Of a DNA stretch of 64,000 bases, positions 27,986-36,722 are shown piece after piece. Each line of letters begins with the position of its first letter. Positions within the stretch are counted from its first letter, which is position 1. This stretch comes from Agromyces subbeticus DSM 16689. GTDB lineage: Bacteria; Actinomycetota; Actinomycetes; Actinomycetales; Microbacteriaceae. The stretch is taken from positions 496,001 through 560,000 of the forward strand of contig NZ_ATXG01000001.1 of the NCBI RefSeq assembly GCF_000421565.1, in the 5' to 3' direction. Both the position numbers and the translations under genes were made by a program. Under the pieces are notes generated by a model. The model was given only the letters and a program-made list of their open reading frames with translations, did not search any database and was not told the origin of the DNA.

Positions 27986-28186
27986 GGGCTGGACGTATCT
28001 GGTTCTGCGGCCTCAAGCCGCTTGCGCAGTGTGACAAGAAACCCGGGGTTTCGGATGTTTGTGGCGCCAGCCCCGAACTGCCGCCGACGCAGCCGCTCGA
28101 AACGGGAACTGCTGGCTCGATCTCGACCGAGTCGGAGTAGCGGGCGGGGTCGCAGAGTGTCCCTCGCCGCCGCGCCCCGCCCTGAG

Positions 28187-28192
28187 TACGAT
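28187..28192 (+). promoter_or_regulatory. -10 box for the small membrane protein
   Basis: TACGAT lies exactly 6 nt before the ATG at 28199, so transcription would begin at the start codon. No clear -35 is visible. Confidence 0.4.
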
Positions 28193-28198
28193 CTGGAG

Positions 28199-28423
28199 AT
28201 GGGCAACCTCGACGATGTGCGCCCGCAGGGTGAATCCGAAGCCGCTCCCGAGAAGGAGCCGCCGTACCAGGCGCTCTTCCCGAACCTCGACCGCGTCTCG
28301 TCCTCATCGTTCAGAAGCGGCACGGTCAGTCGTCGACGCATCAATCGGGCGCTCGCTGTCATCGCGGTCATTCCCGTGGTGGTGCTCGCGGTCGTCTTCC
28401 TGCCCCAGCTCTTCAACCGGTGA
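28199..28423 (+). CDS. Small single-TM hypothetical protein
   Basis: 74 residues. A hydrophilic, Glu/Pro-rich N-terminal half (ESEAAPEKEPPYQALFPNLD) is followed by an Arg stretch (SRRRINRAL) and one helix (VIAVIPVVVLAVVFLPQLF). This places the N-terminus in the cytoplasm by the positive-inside rule. No family recognised. A GTG at 28158 would add 14 residues; the ATG is favoured by the -10 box just ahead of it. Confidence 0.55.
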   Translation: MGNLDDVRPQGESEAAPEKEPPYQALFPNLDRVSSSSFRSGTVSRRRINRALAVIAVIPVVVLAVVFLPQLFNR

Positions 28424-28425
28424 GC

Positions 28426-28460
28426 CGAGGTCGCCCCTGCACCAGCATGGGGCGACCTCG
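28426..28460. terminator. Hairpin between convergent genes
   Basis: CGAGGTCGCCCC (28426-28437) pairs perfectly with GGGGCGACCTCG (28449-28460) around an 11-nt loop. It lies 2 bp after the small membrane protein and 21 bp before the end of aztD, so it can serve both strands. There is no T-run, as is common in high-GC actinobacteria. Confidence 0.65.
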
Positions 28461-28481
28461 CCGTCGGAGAGGCGCGGTGCG

Positions 28482-29702
28482 TCAGCCCGCGGCGACCGCG
28501 ATCTCGTTGGGGGTCGCCTCGAGGTCACCGGTCGCGATGACGTCTCCGGTGCTCAGATCGACCGCGTGAACGCGGTTCGCGGCGGGCTCGGTGACGTAGG
28601 CGATCTCGCCGGAGATGACGATCGCGGGGTGGGCATCCTGCCATTCGGCCGGACCCTCCCAAGCCTCGATCACGGGGAAGGAATCGGTGATCTCGCCCGT
28701 TGCGGGGTCGAGCACGTGGATCGACCCATCGGTGGCCAGGATGTATGCGAGGTCGGCCGGCCCGCGCGCGACGTCGCGGAAGGTGTACTCGACGCCCTCG
28801 GGAAGCTCGACGACCTCGAGCGTCTGCGCAGCCGTGTCGATCAGCGTGACCGCGTCGAGCAAGTAGCCCTCGGCGTCAGGGTCGTTCTTGTAGTCGCCGA
28901 CGATGATCGGGCTGGTCTCGCTGACGTAGGCGTTGCCGATGCGGCCGTACGGCTGGTCGGGTGAGTCGACCTTCACGATCTCGCCGTCGGAGTAGATCAG
29001 TGCCCCGTTCTCGCAGCCGAAGACGACGACCTCGTTCTCGGCGGTTCCCTCGCCGTGCACGCCGGGGCACTGGTCGCTCTCGGCGATCACCGCGCCCGAG
29101 GCATCCCGCACCGCGATGCCGTTGCGACCGTCGGCGTTGCCGACGGTCGTGAGGAACGTACCGTCTTCGAGCACGACCGAGACCCCGTGGTGCGCCTCGA
29201 CGCCCTCGACGGTTTCGGTCTCGGGCAGTTCGTCGGAGCCAGCGAGGCCGGCGAGGTCGGCGGTCTCGAAGATGGTGGTGTCACTCGTGCCGTCGGCGTA
29301 GAGGATCGTCTTGCCGCCGTGGCGCACGACGTGGCCGGGGGCGTCGGCCTCGAACACGAGGTCGGTCAGCTCGGCGTCGCCGGTCGTGCCCGCCGCGGTG
29401 TCGAGCACCTGGAAGCCCTCGCTCATGGTCACCATGACGTGGCGGCCGTCACCGGCGGGGTTCAGGCGGGTGAACTGCTCGGCCTCGAGATCGGCGACGG
29501 TCTCGAGGGTTTCGCCGTCGAGCACGAGGATGCCGCCGTCGTAGGAGACGGCGAGACGGGCGCCCGCTTCGGCGGGGCTCGAGTCGCCGGCGTTGTCAGA
29601 GGCCGAGCCCGCGCTCGCGCCAGATGAGCAGGCCGCGAGTGTCACGACCGCTCCGAGGGTGAGTGCGGTGAGGCCCGCGCGGCGGAGGGGTGAGGTGTGC
29701 AT
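28482..29702 (-). CDS. aztD: Zinc metallochaperone AztD, lipoprotein
   Basis: 406-residue extracytoplasmic beta-propeller protein that in characterised systems passes zinc to AztC. A lipoprotein signal ends TLAAC with Cys25; Ser/Ala linker to about 48. Propeller blades of the AztD family are evident (DGGILVLDGETLETVADL, GFQVLDTAAG, GALIYSDGEIVKVDS, GSIHVLDPATGEITDSF). Several His residues (VVRHGG, VEAHHGVSV, CPGVHGE) are candidate ligands. It is the last gene of the minus-strand zinc operon, 35 bp after aztC, with its own GAAGGAAG site. Confidence 0.85.
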   Translation of the reverse strand: MHTSPLRRAGLTALTLGAVVTLAACSSGASAGSASDNAGDSSPAEAGARLAVSYDGGILVLDGETLETVADLEAEQFTRLNPAGDGRHVMVTMSEGFQVLDTAAGTTGDAELTDLVFEADAPGHVVRHGGKTILYADGTSDTTIFETADLAGLAGSDELPETETVEGVEAHHGVSVVLEDGTFLTTVGNADGRNGIAVRDASGAVIAESDQCPGVHGEGTAENEVVVFGCENGALIYSDGEIVKVDSPDQPYGRIGNAYVSETSPIIVGDYKNDPDAEGYLLDAVTLIDTAAQTLEVVELPEGVEYTFRDVARGPADLAYILATDGSIHVLDPATGEITDSFPVIEAWEGPAEWQDAHPAIVISGEIAYVTEPAANRVHAVDLSTGDVIATGDLEATPNEIAVAAG

Positions 29703-29737
29703 GTGTGCTTCCTTCTTTCGGTGGTGGAATCGGGCGC

Positions 29738-30676
29738 TCAGGGCGAGAGCCCGGCGGTGATGCGCTGCGTGTTGACGCGCATCATGGTCAGGTAGTCGGG
29801 CGCGCCGCCGTCGGCGTCGGTGAGCGACTCGGTGAAGAGCTCGATGACGTCGACGTGCACGTCGGCTTCGCTCGCCAGGACCTGCACGAGCCGGTCGGGC
29901 GACGACGATTCGGCGAAGATCGCTGGCACCCCGGTCGACTCGATGGCGGTGGCGAGGTCGGCCAGGTCGGAGGCTGACGGTGCGGCGAGCGTCGTGCCCC
30001 CGGGAATCACCGCGCCGACCACCTCGAAGTCGAATCGCTCCGCGAGGTAGCCGAAGACGTGGTGGTTGGTCACCAGCGCCCGCCGCGCAGCGGGAATCGC
30101 CGAGAATGCGTCGGTCATCTCCGCATCGAGCGCCTCGAGGTCGGCGCGGTAGTCCGCGGTACGCGAGGCCACCGTGGCGGCATCGATGCCGTCGAGGCCG
30201 GCGAGCACGGGTTCGAGCGCGTCGATGACGTCGAGCATGCGGGCCGGGTCGGTCCAGAAATGCGAGTCGGGCATGCCGGCCGCGTCGCCCTCGCGGTAGT
30301 CGAGCACGTCGATCACCTCACCCGCGACGAAGGTCGCGACGTTGTCGGCGGCGGCACCGCTGAAGTGCTGCTGAAGCCCCTCTTCGAGGCCGAGCCCGTT
30401 CGACACGATCAGATCCGCAGTCATCAGCCGGCCCGCCTCCTGTGCCGAGATCTCGAACGAGTGCGGGTCGGCGTTCGGCTTCATCAGGGTCATCACCTCG
30501 GCCTGGTCGCCGACCAGCTGATCGACGACATCGCCGAGGATGTTCGTCGAGACCACGACGAGTGGGCGCTCATCGCCGACGCCCGAAGCGCAGCCGGCGA
30601 GACCGGCCGCGGCCGCGACCACGACGGCTGCCATCGCGGTACGCCGAGTGCGGATGCCGGATCGGAGCATGATCAT
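29738..30676 (-). CDS. aztC: Zinc ABC transporter substrate-binding protein AztC
   Basis: 312-residue cluster A-I metal-binding lipoprotein. Signal peptide ends GLAGC (Cys29). The expected ligand set is visible: His72 (DPHSFE), His139 (DSHFWTDP), His205 (VTNHHVFGYL) and an acidic residue near 256 (FAESSS). There is no long His-rich loop, which fits AztC proteins that take metal from a chaperone. The ATG overlaps the upstream lipoprotein stop as ATGA. Manganese-type relatives share the fold, but the AztD neighbour and Zur-like box favour zinc. Confidence 0.9.
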   Translation of the reverse strand: MIMLRSGIRTRRTAMAAVVVAAAAGLAGCASGVGDERPLVVVSTNILGDVVDQLVGDQAEVMTLMKPNADPHSFEISAQEAGRLMTADLIVSNGLGLEEGLQQHFSGAAADNVATFVAGEVIDVLDYREGDAAGMPDSHFWTDPARMLDVIDALEPVLAGLDGIDAATVASRTADYRADLEALDAEMTDAFSAIPAARRALVTNHHVFGYLAERFDFEVVGAVIPGGTTLAAPSASDLADLATAIESTGVPAIFAESSSPDRLVQVLASEADVHVDVIELFTESLTDADGGAPDYLTMMRVNTQRITAGLSP

Positions 30677-31920
30677 CGCCCCGTCTCGGCGGTGAATGCC
30701 GGCGGCGTCGCCGTGTCGAAGGTGCGTGCGATTCGGGCGCCATCGGCGAAGTCGATCTCGAACAGTCGCTGTTCGACGGGCGCGCTGAGGTACGCGCGCT
30801 GCTGGTCAGCGATGAGCGCGGGCGCATGCCCCGCGGCCAGTGACTCGGCGACGAGCGCATCGGTCTCCCCGAGCACCGAGCCGTCGGCCCCGCTCAGCAC
30901 GAGCACGCGCCCGTCTGCAGCGAGGGCGAGCACATGCTCGTCGTCATCGTCGACCGCCGTCGCACTCACGAGCGGGGCCGGTGCCGGCAGCAGCCGCCAC
31001 GACCGCGCACGGGTGTCGAGCAGCCAGATGCCGTTCGTTCCGGCGAGGCCGGCCACCGTCGGGCGGCCCTCGCGGTTGGCGAAGGCGGTCGCCGCCGGTG
31101 CGGTCGCGTCGGCGGGATAGGGAACCCGTTCGAGCGTGAGCTCGTCGTCGTCCACGGTCGCGAGCAGGGCTCCGTCGCGGCATCCGATGACCGCGCCGAC
31201 CCTGGTCGTGATCGTTCCGGATGCGTCGGCGCACGGTTCCCGGAGTCCGGTCGGTTCACCGTCGGCGGTGTAGCCCGCCACGGATGTCGCGACGCCGTGC
31301 TGCCCCTCGGTGACGAGTGCGAACGAGCCGACCGGCACGGTCATGCCGGCATGCCCGTCGGTCTCGAGTCGGAAGCGTTCGACCACTTCGCCCTTCGAGA
31401 GGGCTTCAGTGTCGAGGAGCACGGCCTCGCCCGAGCCGGCGAAGAAGAGGCCGGTGCCGCCGCTGGTCGAGAGGTTGGTCGTCGCGACCGTGAGCGCACC
31501 CTCGCCATCGACCGTGCCGAGGAGGCTCGGGTCGGCCCGGTAGTAGTGGAAGTGGTCGACGTGGTCCCACGTCCACACGCCGCTGTCGACGATCTCGAGG
31601 CCAGCGTCGGTCTGCACGAAGAGGTACCGGCCATCGGTGGTCATCGCGAGCGGTGCGTCGATCGTGCCGAGATTGCTGACGCGTTCGGAGAGCAGGTCGA
31701 GGTGGGTCACGGCCCCGGCGGGATCGATCGTCGTGAGCCCCAGCTGCGGCTCCGCGAGTTCGGCGGCGCCGGCGACCGCGCCATGGCCAGCGGTGGCGCT
31801 CGCTCGATCATCGGAGGTCGAGGTCGAGGTCGAGGTCGTGGAGGCCGGTGCGCCGGCGCAGGCGCTGAGCGTCAGGCCGAGGGCGGCGAGCATGGTGAGG
31901 GGGAGGGTGCGGGAGCGCAC
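30673..31920 (-). CDS. Second propeller-type lipoprotein of the zinc locus
   Basis: 415-residue lipoprotein, signal ending TLSAC (Cys21), then a Thr/Ser run. The body has AztD-like short blades (GLEIVDSGVWTWD, GIWLLDTRARSWRLLP, GRVLVLSGADGSVLGET). A striking His cluster, His120, His123 and His125 in WDHVDHFHYYRAD, could bind metal, and GHG near 46 may add to it. It is translated just before aztC with a 4-nt overlap. I take it as an AztD-related zinc chaperone or receptor. Its exact role is inference. Confidence 0.6.
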   Translation of the reverse strand: MRSRTLPLTMLAALGLTLSACAGAPASTTSTSTSTSDDRASATAGHGAVAGAAELAEPQLGLTTIDPAGAVTHLDLLSERVSNLGTIDAPLAMTTDGRYLFVQTDAGLEIVDSGVWTWDHVDHFHYYRADPSLLGTVDGEGALTVATTNLSTSGGTGLFFAGSGEAVLLDTEALSKGEVVERFRLETDGHAGMTVPVGSFALVTEGQHGVATSVAGYTADGEPTGLREPCADASGTITTRVGAVIGCRDGALLATVDDDELTLERVPYPADATAPAATAFANREGRPTVAGLAGTNGIWLLDTRARSWRLLPAPAPLVSATAVDDDDEHVLALAADGRVLVLSGADGSVLGETDALVAESLAAGHAPALIADQQRAYLSAPVEQRLFEIDFADGARIARTFDTATPPAFTAETGR

Positions 31921-31989
31921 GGTGTCCTTCCAGGAGGGTTCGGATCAGGCGAACCGAGGCAGTTCCGGCCGGGGATCGCAAGCAGGTCG

Positions 31990-32853
31990 TCAGGCGGTCA
32001 TGGGTACGGCGAGTGGTCGAGGTCGCACGAGATCGATAAGCGATCGAGTCGCCCACGACAGCGCCGCGAGGAGGATCGCGGCAGCGGCCACGGATGCGCC
32101 TGCGGCGGTCGCCGCGTGCCAGGAGACGAGCAGTCCGATGACGACGGCGGCGACGCCGAGCACTGCGGCGAGCAGCATCCTGCTGGGAATCCGGTTCGTC
32201 CAGTGACCGGCGGCGACGGCGGGTGCGAGCAGCAACCCGACGACGAGGAGGGAGCCGACCGCCTGATACGAGGCGACGACGGCGATCGTGACGAGGCCGA
32301 CGAGTGCGGCCTGCGCGAGGCGCGGCTTCAGGCCGAGCACTGCGGCGATGCGTGCGTCGAGGGCGAGCGCGACCAGCGAGCGGTGCGCGACGACGGCGAC
32401 GATGATTCCGACTGCGGCGGCGATCGAGAGCAGCACGAGGTCGGCGGGCGCGATGGCGAGGATGTCGCCGAACAGGATGGAGGTGGCGTCGGTGGCGAAG
32501 CTGCCCGAATGGGAGATGATGATGACGCCGAGAGCGAGCATCGACACGAAGAGCAGGCCGATGCTGGTGTCGTACGACAGCTTGCCGCGGCGCTGCAGCG
32601 CCCCGATGCCCACGCTCATCGCGATCGCGCTCAACGCGCCGCCGGCGAGCACCGGCAGGCCGAGCACGGTCGCGAGGGCGACACCCGGCAGCATGCCGTG
32701 GGCGAGCGCTTCGCCAAGGAACGCCATGCCGCGGATGACCACCCAGGTTCCGACGACTCCGCACAGCACGGCGACGAGGCTGCCGCCGAGCAGGGCGCGC
32801 TGCAGGAAGTCGAGCGCGAACGGCTGCAGCAATGCTTCGGTCATCGGGGTCAC
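31990..32853 (-). CDS. aztB: Zinc ABC transporter permease AztB
   Basis: 287-residue ABC-3 family membrane protein with about eight helices. Family marks include VIRGMAFLGEALAHGMLPGVALA near residue 40 and GSLLVVGLLLAPAVAAGHW in the last third. It starts the minus-strand operon aztB-lipoprotein-aztC-aztD, while its ATPase partner is transcribed the other way. GTG at 32853 sits 8 nt behind the -10 box; ATG at 32844 is an alternative start. Confidence 0.9.
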   Translation of the reverse strand: MTPMTEALLQPFALDFLQRALLGGSLVAVLCGVVGTWVVIRGMAFLGEALAHGMLPGVALATVLGLPVLAGGALSAIAMSVGIGALQRRGKLSYDTSIGLLFVSMLALGVIIISHSGSFATDATSILFGDILAIAPADLVLLSIAAAVGIIVAVVAHRSLVALALDARIAAVLGLKPRLAQAALVGLVTIAVVASYQAVGSLLVVGLLLAPAVAAGHWTNRIPSRMLLAAVLGVAAVVIGLLVSWHAATAAGASVAAAAILLAALSWATRSLIDLVRPRPLAVPMTA

Positions 32854-32861
32854 GATGTCCG

Positions 32862-32901
32862 ACCGTAGCGTTAACGATAATGATTCTCAAACTCATATAC
32901 T
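32862..32901. promoter_or_regulatory. Divergent aztB/aztA promoters with Zur-like box
   Basis: The 15-bp near-palindrome CGATAATGATTCTCA (32875-32889) resembles actinobacterial Zur operators built around AATGATT. Minus strand: -35 TTGAGA (32890-32885), 17-nt spacer, -10 TACGGT (32867-32862). Plus strand: -10 TATACT (32896-32901), 6 nt before the aztA GTG. One repressor dimer would cover the aztB -35 and spacer and the region just upstream of the aztA -10, shutting both directions when zinc is sufficient. Confidence 0.7.
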
Positions 32902-32907
32902 GACCAG

Positions 32908-33567
32908 GTGCCGCTCCTTCCCGCCCTGCCCCCTGCCGTCGTTCGCCTTCGCGGTATTCACGTCGCCTTCGCAGGTCGACCAGCTCTCAGCGATGTCGAT
33001 CTCGACATCGAACCGGGCGCGGTGACGGTCATCGCGGGCCCGAACGGCGCCGGCAAGTCGACGCTCCTCGAGGTGATCGCGGGCACCCGGCGGCCGGTGT
33101 CCGGTACCCGCGCTGCGGCCGGCGCGATCGCGTTCGTGCCCCAGCGCACCGCGGTCTCGGACCGACTGCCGGTGACCGTCAGGGATGTCGTGACGGTCGG
33201 CGTTTGGGGGCGCATCGGTTCATGGCGGCGACTGGACGCCGACGCCCGTGCCGCCGTCGATGACGCGCTCCAACGGCTGAGGATCGCCGAGCTCTCAGCG
33301 CAGTCGTTCGCCGCGCTCTCGGGTGGGCAGCGTCAGCGAACCTTGCTCGCGCAGGGCGTCGCCCGAGGCGCCGAACTGCTGCTGCTCGACGAGCCGACGA
33401 CCGGGCTCGACGCCGACAGCGCCGAACGCATTCGCGCGGTCATGCGCGTCGAGGCCGACCGTGGGGCGGCGGTCGTCTGCGTCTCGCATGATCCGGCCGT
33501 GATCAACGACGCCGACCGCATCGTGCGCCTCGCCGACGGTCGCGTGCTCGCCCACGCGGAGCGCTGA
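32908..33567 (+). CDS. aztA: Zinc ABC transporter ATP-binding protein AztA
   Basis: 219-residue ATPase. Walker A GPNGAGKST is near residue 47, signature LSGGQRQR near 134, Walker B ELLLLDEPTTGLD near 152, and switch His in CVSHD. The size and sequence fit metal-type (ZnuC/AztA) ATPases. It is the only plus-strand gene of the locus. The GTG lies directly at the predicted transcription start, so it is probably leaderless. Confidence 0.88.
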   Translation: MPLLPALPPAVVRLRGIHVAFAGRPALSDVDLDIEPGAVTVIAGPNGAGKSTLLEVIAGTRRPVSGTRAAAGAIAFVPQRTAVSDRLPVTVRDVVTVGVWGRIGSWRRLDADARAAVDDALQRLRIAELSAQSFAALSGGQRQRTLLAQGVARGAELLLLDEPTTGLDADSAERIRAVMRVEADRGAAVVCVSHDPAVINDADRIVRLADGRVLAHAER

Positions 33568-33627
33568 CACTCCAGCGCGTGAGCAGCCCCGCGGCCCTGC
33601 TGCCCGCTCTCCGCCCCCGCCTCGCCG

Positions 33628-35247
33628 CTACGCTTCGTAGACCGTCGTTCCGGCGACCACCGTGCGCACGACCGCCGCAGTGAGCAGCGACTCCTCGCCG
33701 GCGGCGAACACGTCGGTGTCGAGCACCGCGAAGTCGGCAGCGAGCCCGGCACGGATGCTGCCGCGCACGTGCTCCTCGCCACATGACGCCGCGGCATCCC
33801 GAGTCGCGTGCACGATCGCCTGGGCGAGCGGCAGCGCGAAGTCGGGCCGGTTCGGCTCGAACGACGAGTCGAGCGCCGAGCGCCGCGTCGCGGCGATGTA
33901 CATGTTCGGCAGGGCTCCGTGCGGCGCGGTCGGGGCGTCGGTCGAGAAGGCGAGCCGGGCGCCGGCATCGACGTACTCGGGCCACGCGAAGCCACGGTCG
34001 GCGCGGTCGTCGCCGAGCATCGCGGCCCAGTTGTCCCAGATCGCGGGGTCGGCGTGCACGGGCTGCATCGATGCGGTCACGCCGAGCCGCGACATCCGAT
34101 CGGCCGTGCCCGGCGCCGCGTACTCGAGGTGCTCGATGCGGTGCCGGCGCTCGCGCTCGCCGTTCTCGAGCTGCGCGTGCTCGATCGCGTCGAGGGCGAG
34201 GTCGCTCGCGAGGTCGCCGATCGCGTGCATCGCGACCTGCAGGCCCGCGGCATCGGCCGCGGCGACGACGGGCTTCAGCCGGTCGAGCGGCCAGATGGGG
34301 TCGGCGTTCGAGCCGTCGGCGTACGGATGCCGCATGGCCGCGGTGCACGCATCGATGACGCCGTCGAGCACGAGCTTGATTCCCGCGACGCGCAGCCAGG
34401 GCGAGCCGATCTCGCGCGCGAGCTGGGCGGCGCGCTCGACCTGGGCCAGGTTCTGCGCGTCGTCGCCGGTGTTGCCGACGAACCAGTGAGCAGCAACGCG
34501 GATCGGCAGGGCGCCGCCCCGTCGCTCGGCGGCGCGCTGGAACGCGGCGAGGCCGAGCTCGTCGAACGCCATGTCGACGACGCCCGTGACGCCGGTGGCC
34601 AGATAGGCGTCGATCGTGCGCTCGACGGCGCGGTCGCGGTCGTCGTCGGTGGTGACGGTGGCGAGGTGGCCCCACACGTACTGCTGCGCCGCGGTCTCGT
34701 AGAGCATGCCGTTCGGCTCGCCGTCGTCGTCGCGGCCGATCGTGCCGCCGATGGGATCGGGCGTGTCGCGCGTGATTCCGATCTCAATGAGCGCCGCGCG
34801 ATTGAGCCAGCACGAGTGGTAGTCGTTGGCGTCGAGATACACCGGCACGTCGGCGACCACTGCGTCGATCATCGCCGCGGTGGGCGAGCCGCCGGGAACC
34901 GAGTCGAAGAGCCAGCCGCGCCCGAGCAGTCGAGGCGCACCGAGGTCGGCGGCCCGAGCGGCCACGAGCCGCGACTGGATCGCGTCGAGCGTGCGGGCGT
35001 CGGTGAGTGCCACGCGCCCGAGGGCCTCGCCCATCATGACGAGGTGCGTGTGCGCGTCGGTGAACCCCGGCAGCACGAGGCCCCCGGCCAGGTCGATGGC
35101 CGCGACATCCGTGCCGGCCGCTTCGCGAGCGCCCGACTCGTCACCGACGTAGACGAGCGTGTCGCCGTCGACGACGAGCGCCTCGGCCCATTCGGTCGCG
35201 GCGTCTGCGGTGAAGACGCGGGCGTTGGTGTAGAGCGTGCGAGTCAC
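33628..35247 (-). CDS. Amidohydrolase, YtcJ-like
   Basis: 539-residue metal-dependent hydrolase of the amidohydrolase superfamily 3. Metal and catalytic motifs: DAHTHL near residue 65, HAIGD near 318, HRIEHLEY near 345 and the final Asp in FSTDAPTAPHG near 415. C-terminal beta-sandwich part includes GLAADFAVLDTD. No signal peptide, so cytoplasmic. The GTG start overlaps the stop of the MFS gene upstream (GTGA). Likely hydrolyses a compound imported by that transporter; YtcJ-like substrates are rarely known. Confidence 0.88.
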   Translation of the reverse strand: MTRTLYTNARVFTADAATEWAEALVVDGDTLVYVGDESGAREAAGTDVAAIDLAGGLVLPGFTDAHTHLVMMGEALGRVALTDARTLDAIQSRLVAARAADLGAPRLLGRGWLFDSVPGGSPTAAMIDAVVADVPVYLDANDYHSCWLNRAALIEIGITRDTPDPIGGTIGRDDDGEPNGMLYETAAQQYVWGHLATVTTDDDRDRAVERTIDAYLATGVTGVVDMAFDELGLAAFQRAAERRGGALPIRVAAHWFVGNTGDDAQNLAQVERAAQLAREIGSPWLRVAGIKLVLDGVIDACTAAMRHPYADGSNADPIWPLDRLKPVVAAADAAGLQVAMHAIGDLASDLALDAIEHAQLENGERERRHRIEHLEYAAPGTADRMSRLGVTASMQPVHADPAIWDNWAAMLGDDRADRGFAWPEYVDAGARLAFSTDAPTAPHGALPNMYIAATRRSALDSSFEPNRPDFALPLAQAIVHATRDAAASCGEEHVRGSIRAGLAADFAVLDTDVFAAGEESLLTAAVVRTVVAGTTVYEA

Positions 35248-36545
35248 GCGGAAACCTCCTGGTCGTCGAGTGAGAGTGCGAGAGCGGCAGCGGATGCCTC
35301 GGCGCGCTCGCGCCGCGTCGAGAACAGGGCGACGCCGGCGACCGGCACGGCGAGCACGAAGCTCGCGATGCCGAGCACCACGGCGAAGCCCTGGAAGCCG
35401 AAGACCTCGACGAGCGCAGCGCCGATGACGGGAGTGAGGCTCGAGCCCACGAGGTAGATCGCGAGCAGCGGCGCCGACCAGCGTCCGTCAGCGTCGAGCG
35501 CCGATGACGTCGAGACGAAATACATGAAGGCGACGGCGTAGAGCGAGTTCCACGCGATGAAGACGACGATGAACATGGTCGGGTCGGTGACGAAGCCCTC
35601 GACGAACTTCAGGACGCCGCCGCCGACGAGCAGCACGGCCAGCGGCACCGCTCGACCGAGCCGGTTGCCGACGATCATGAGCAGCACGGAGCCGATGAGG
35701 CCGCCGGCCGTCGCCCCGCTCAGCGCGATGCCGAGACCCTCGGGGGTGAGCGCCGCCTGCGCTTCGCCCATCACGCCCGCCATCGCCCAGAGCGAGTCTT
35801 CACTGATGGCCCAGAGCGCGAAGGTCACGAGCAGCGTGAAGCCGGCGATTCGCACCGCGCGCGGTGACGGAATCGCCCGCGATGCAGCTGCTGCCGCCGA
35901 CAGCGCGGGCACAGCGGCGGTCGGCGGCACCTCGACGGGAACGGCTTCCGCGACGCCTGCGGCGGCCTGCGCGTCGAGGACCGGTGCTGCCGGCAGCCAA
36001 CGGCTCACGGCGAGTCCGATGAGCGAGAAGATCGCCAGCGCGCCGAAGACGTCGATCGGCGCGAGCCCGATGAGCGGGATCACGGCGAGGATGACGGTCA
36101 CGACGGCACGGTTCGCGAGCCCGTTGAAGCCGGCGACCCGGTCGGGGTTGGTGAACGCTGCGATGGCGGCGCCGCCCGCGGCGACGGCTCCGCCGGCGCC
36201 GATGCCACCGACGATGAGTGCCGTGATGACGACGGCGGGTGTCGGCACGAGCGCGGCGAGGGCGAACCCGAGCACCGAGACGGCGAGTCCGGCACGGGCG
36301 ACGACGAGGCGCCGCGGCCCGGCGCAGAGGGGTGCGATGGCGAGGCCGGTCAGCGCCGTCGCGAGCAGGGTGGCGGTGATGATCCAGCTCGCGGTGAGCA
36401 CGTCGGCGCCGATGGCCTGCTGGAGCGCGCTGATCATGTACGGCGAGAGGTTCACGCCGAGGTAGCCGGCGATGCCGATGGTGAAGGTGGCGGTGGCGCT
36501 CGGCAGGCGGAGCGGGACTCGCGCGGTGAGATCGGAGTAGGACAC
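35244..36545 (-). CDS. MFS transporter
   Basis: 433-residue transporter with about 12 helices and a central Ala/Pro/Val-rich loop (about 195-235) between the two halves. GTG 36545 gives the best start: the protein then begins a short way before the first helix (TFTIGIAGYLGVNLSPYMI), and GGAG lies 9 nt upstream. The motif-A loop is degenerate (APLCAGPRRLVVARAG). It is translated together with the amidohydrolase and controlled from the region shared with a TetR gene, so uptake or export of the hydrolase substrate or product is likely. Confidence 0.82.
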   Translation of the reverse strand: MSYSDLTARVPLRLPSATATFTIGIAGYLGVNLSPYMISALQQAIGADVLTASWIITATLLATALTGLAIAPLCAGPRRLVVARAGLAVSVLGFALAALVPTPAVVITALIVGGIGAGGAVAAGGAAIAAFTNPDRVAGFNGLANRAVVTVILAVIPLIGLAPIDVFGALAIFSLIGLAVSRWLPAAPVLDAQAAAGVAEAVPVEVPPTAAVPALSAAAAASRAIPSPRAVRIAGFTLLVTFALWAISEDSLWAMAGVMGEAQAALTPEGLGIALSGATAGGLIGSVLLMIVGNRLGRAVPLAVLLVGGGVLKFVEGFVTDPTMFIVVFIAWNSLYAVAFMYFVSTSSALDADGRWSAPLLAIYLVGSSLTPVIGAALVEVFGFQGFAVVLGIASFVLAVPVAGVALFSTRRERAEASAAALALSLDDQEVSA

Positions 36546-36614
36546 GGAGGTCTCCGGAGGGGTGCGGGCACGTCGATGTGCCGAGGTGGGGGAGCGCGGC
36601 GGGGTGTCGTCGCG

Positions 36615-36637
36615 ATAAATGAATGGTGTTCGTTTAT
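36615..36637. promoter_or_regulatory. Probable TetR operator
   Basis: ATAAATGAA (36615-36623) and TTCGTTTAT (36629-36637) form an inverted repeat, 8 of 9 positions paired, with a 5-bp centre. It is AT-rich in a GC-rich setting and lies between the MFS gene and the TetR gene, where it would overlap promoters for both. Confidence 0.65.
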
Positions 36638-36722
36638 TATGCATTCGAGAGCCGCCGATGGGAAGCGCGAGTTTCGATTCTCGCCACATAGGCTGGTTCG
36701 AGGCTTGATCGAGGAGGTTCGG

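Noticed and set aside
28021-28198. Possible Arg-rich N-terminal extension of the small membrane protein
   Set aside because: Composition is Arg/Ser rich without pattern, and the -10 box stands directly before the ATG at 28199.
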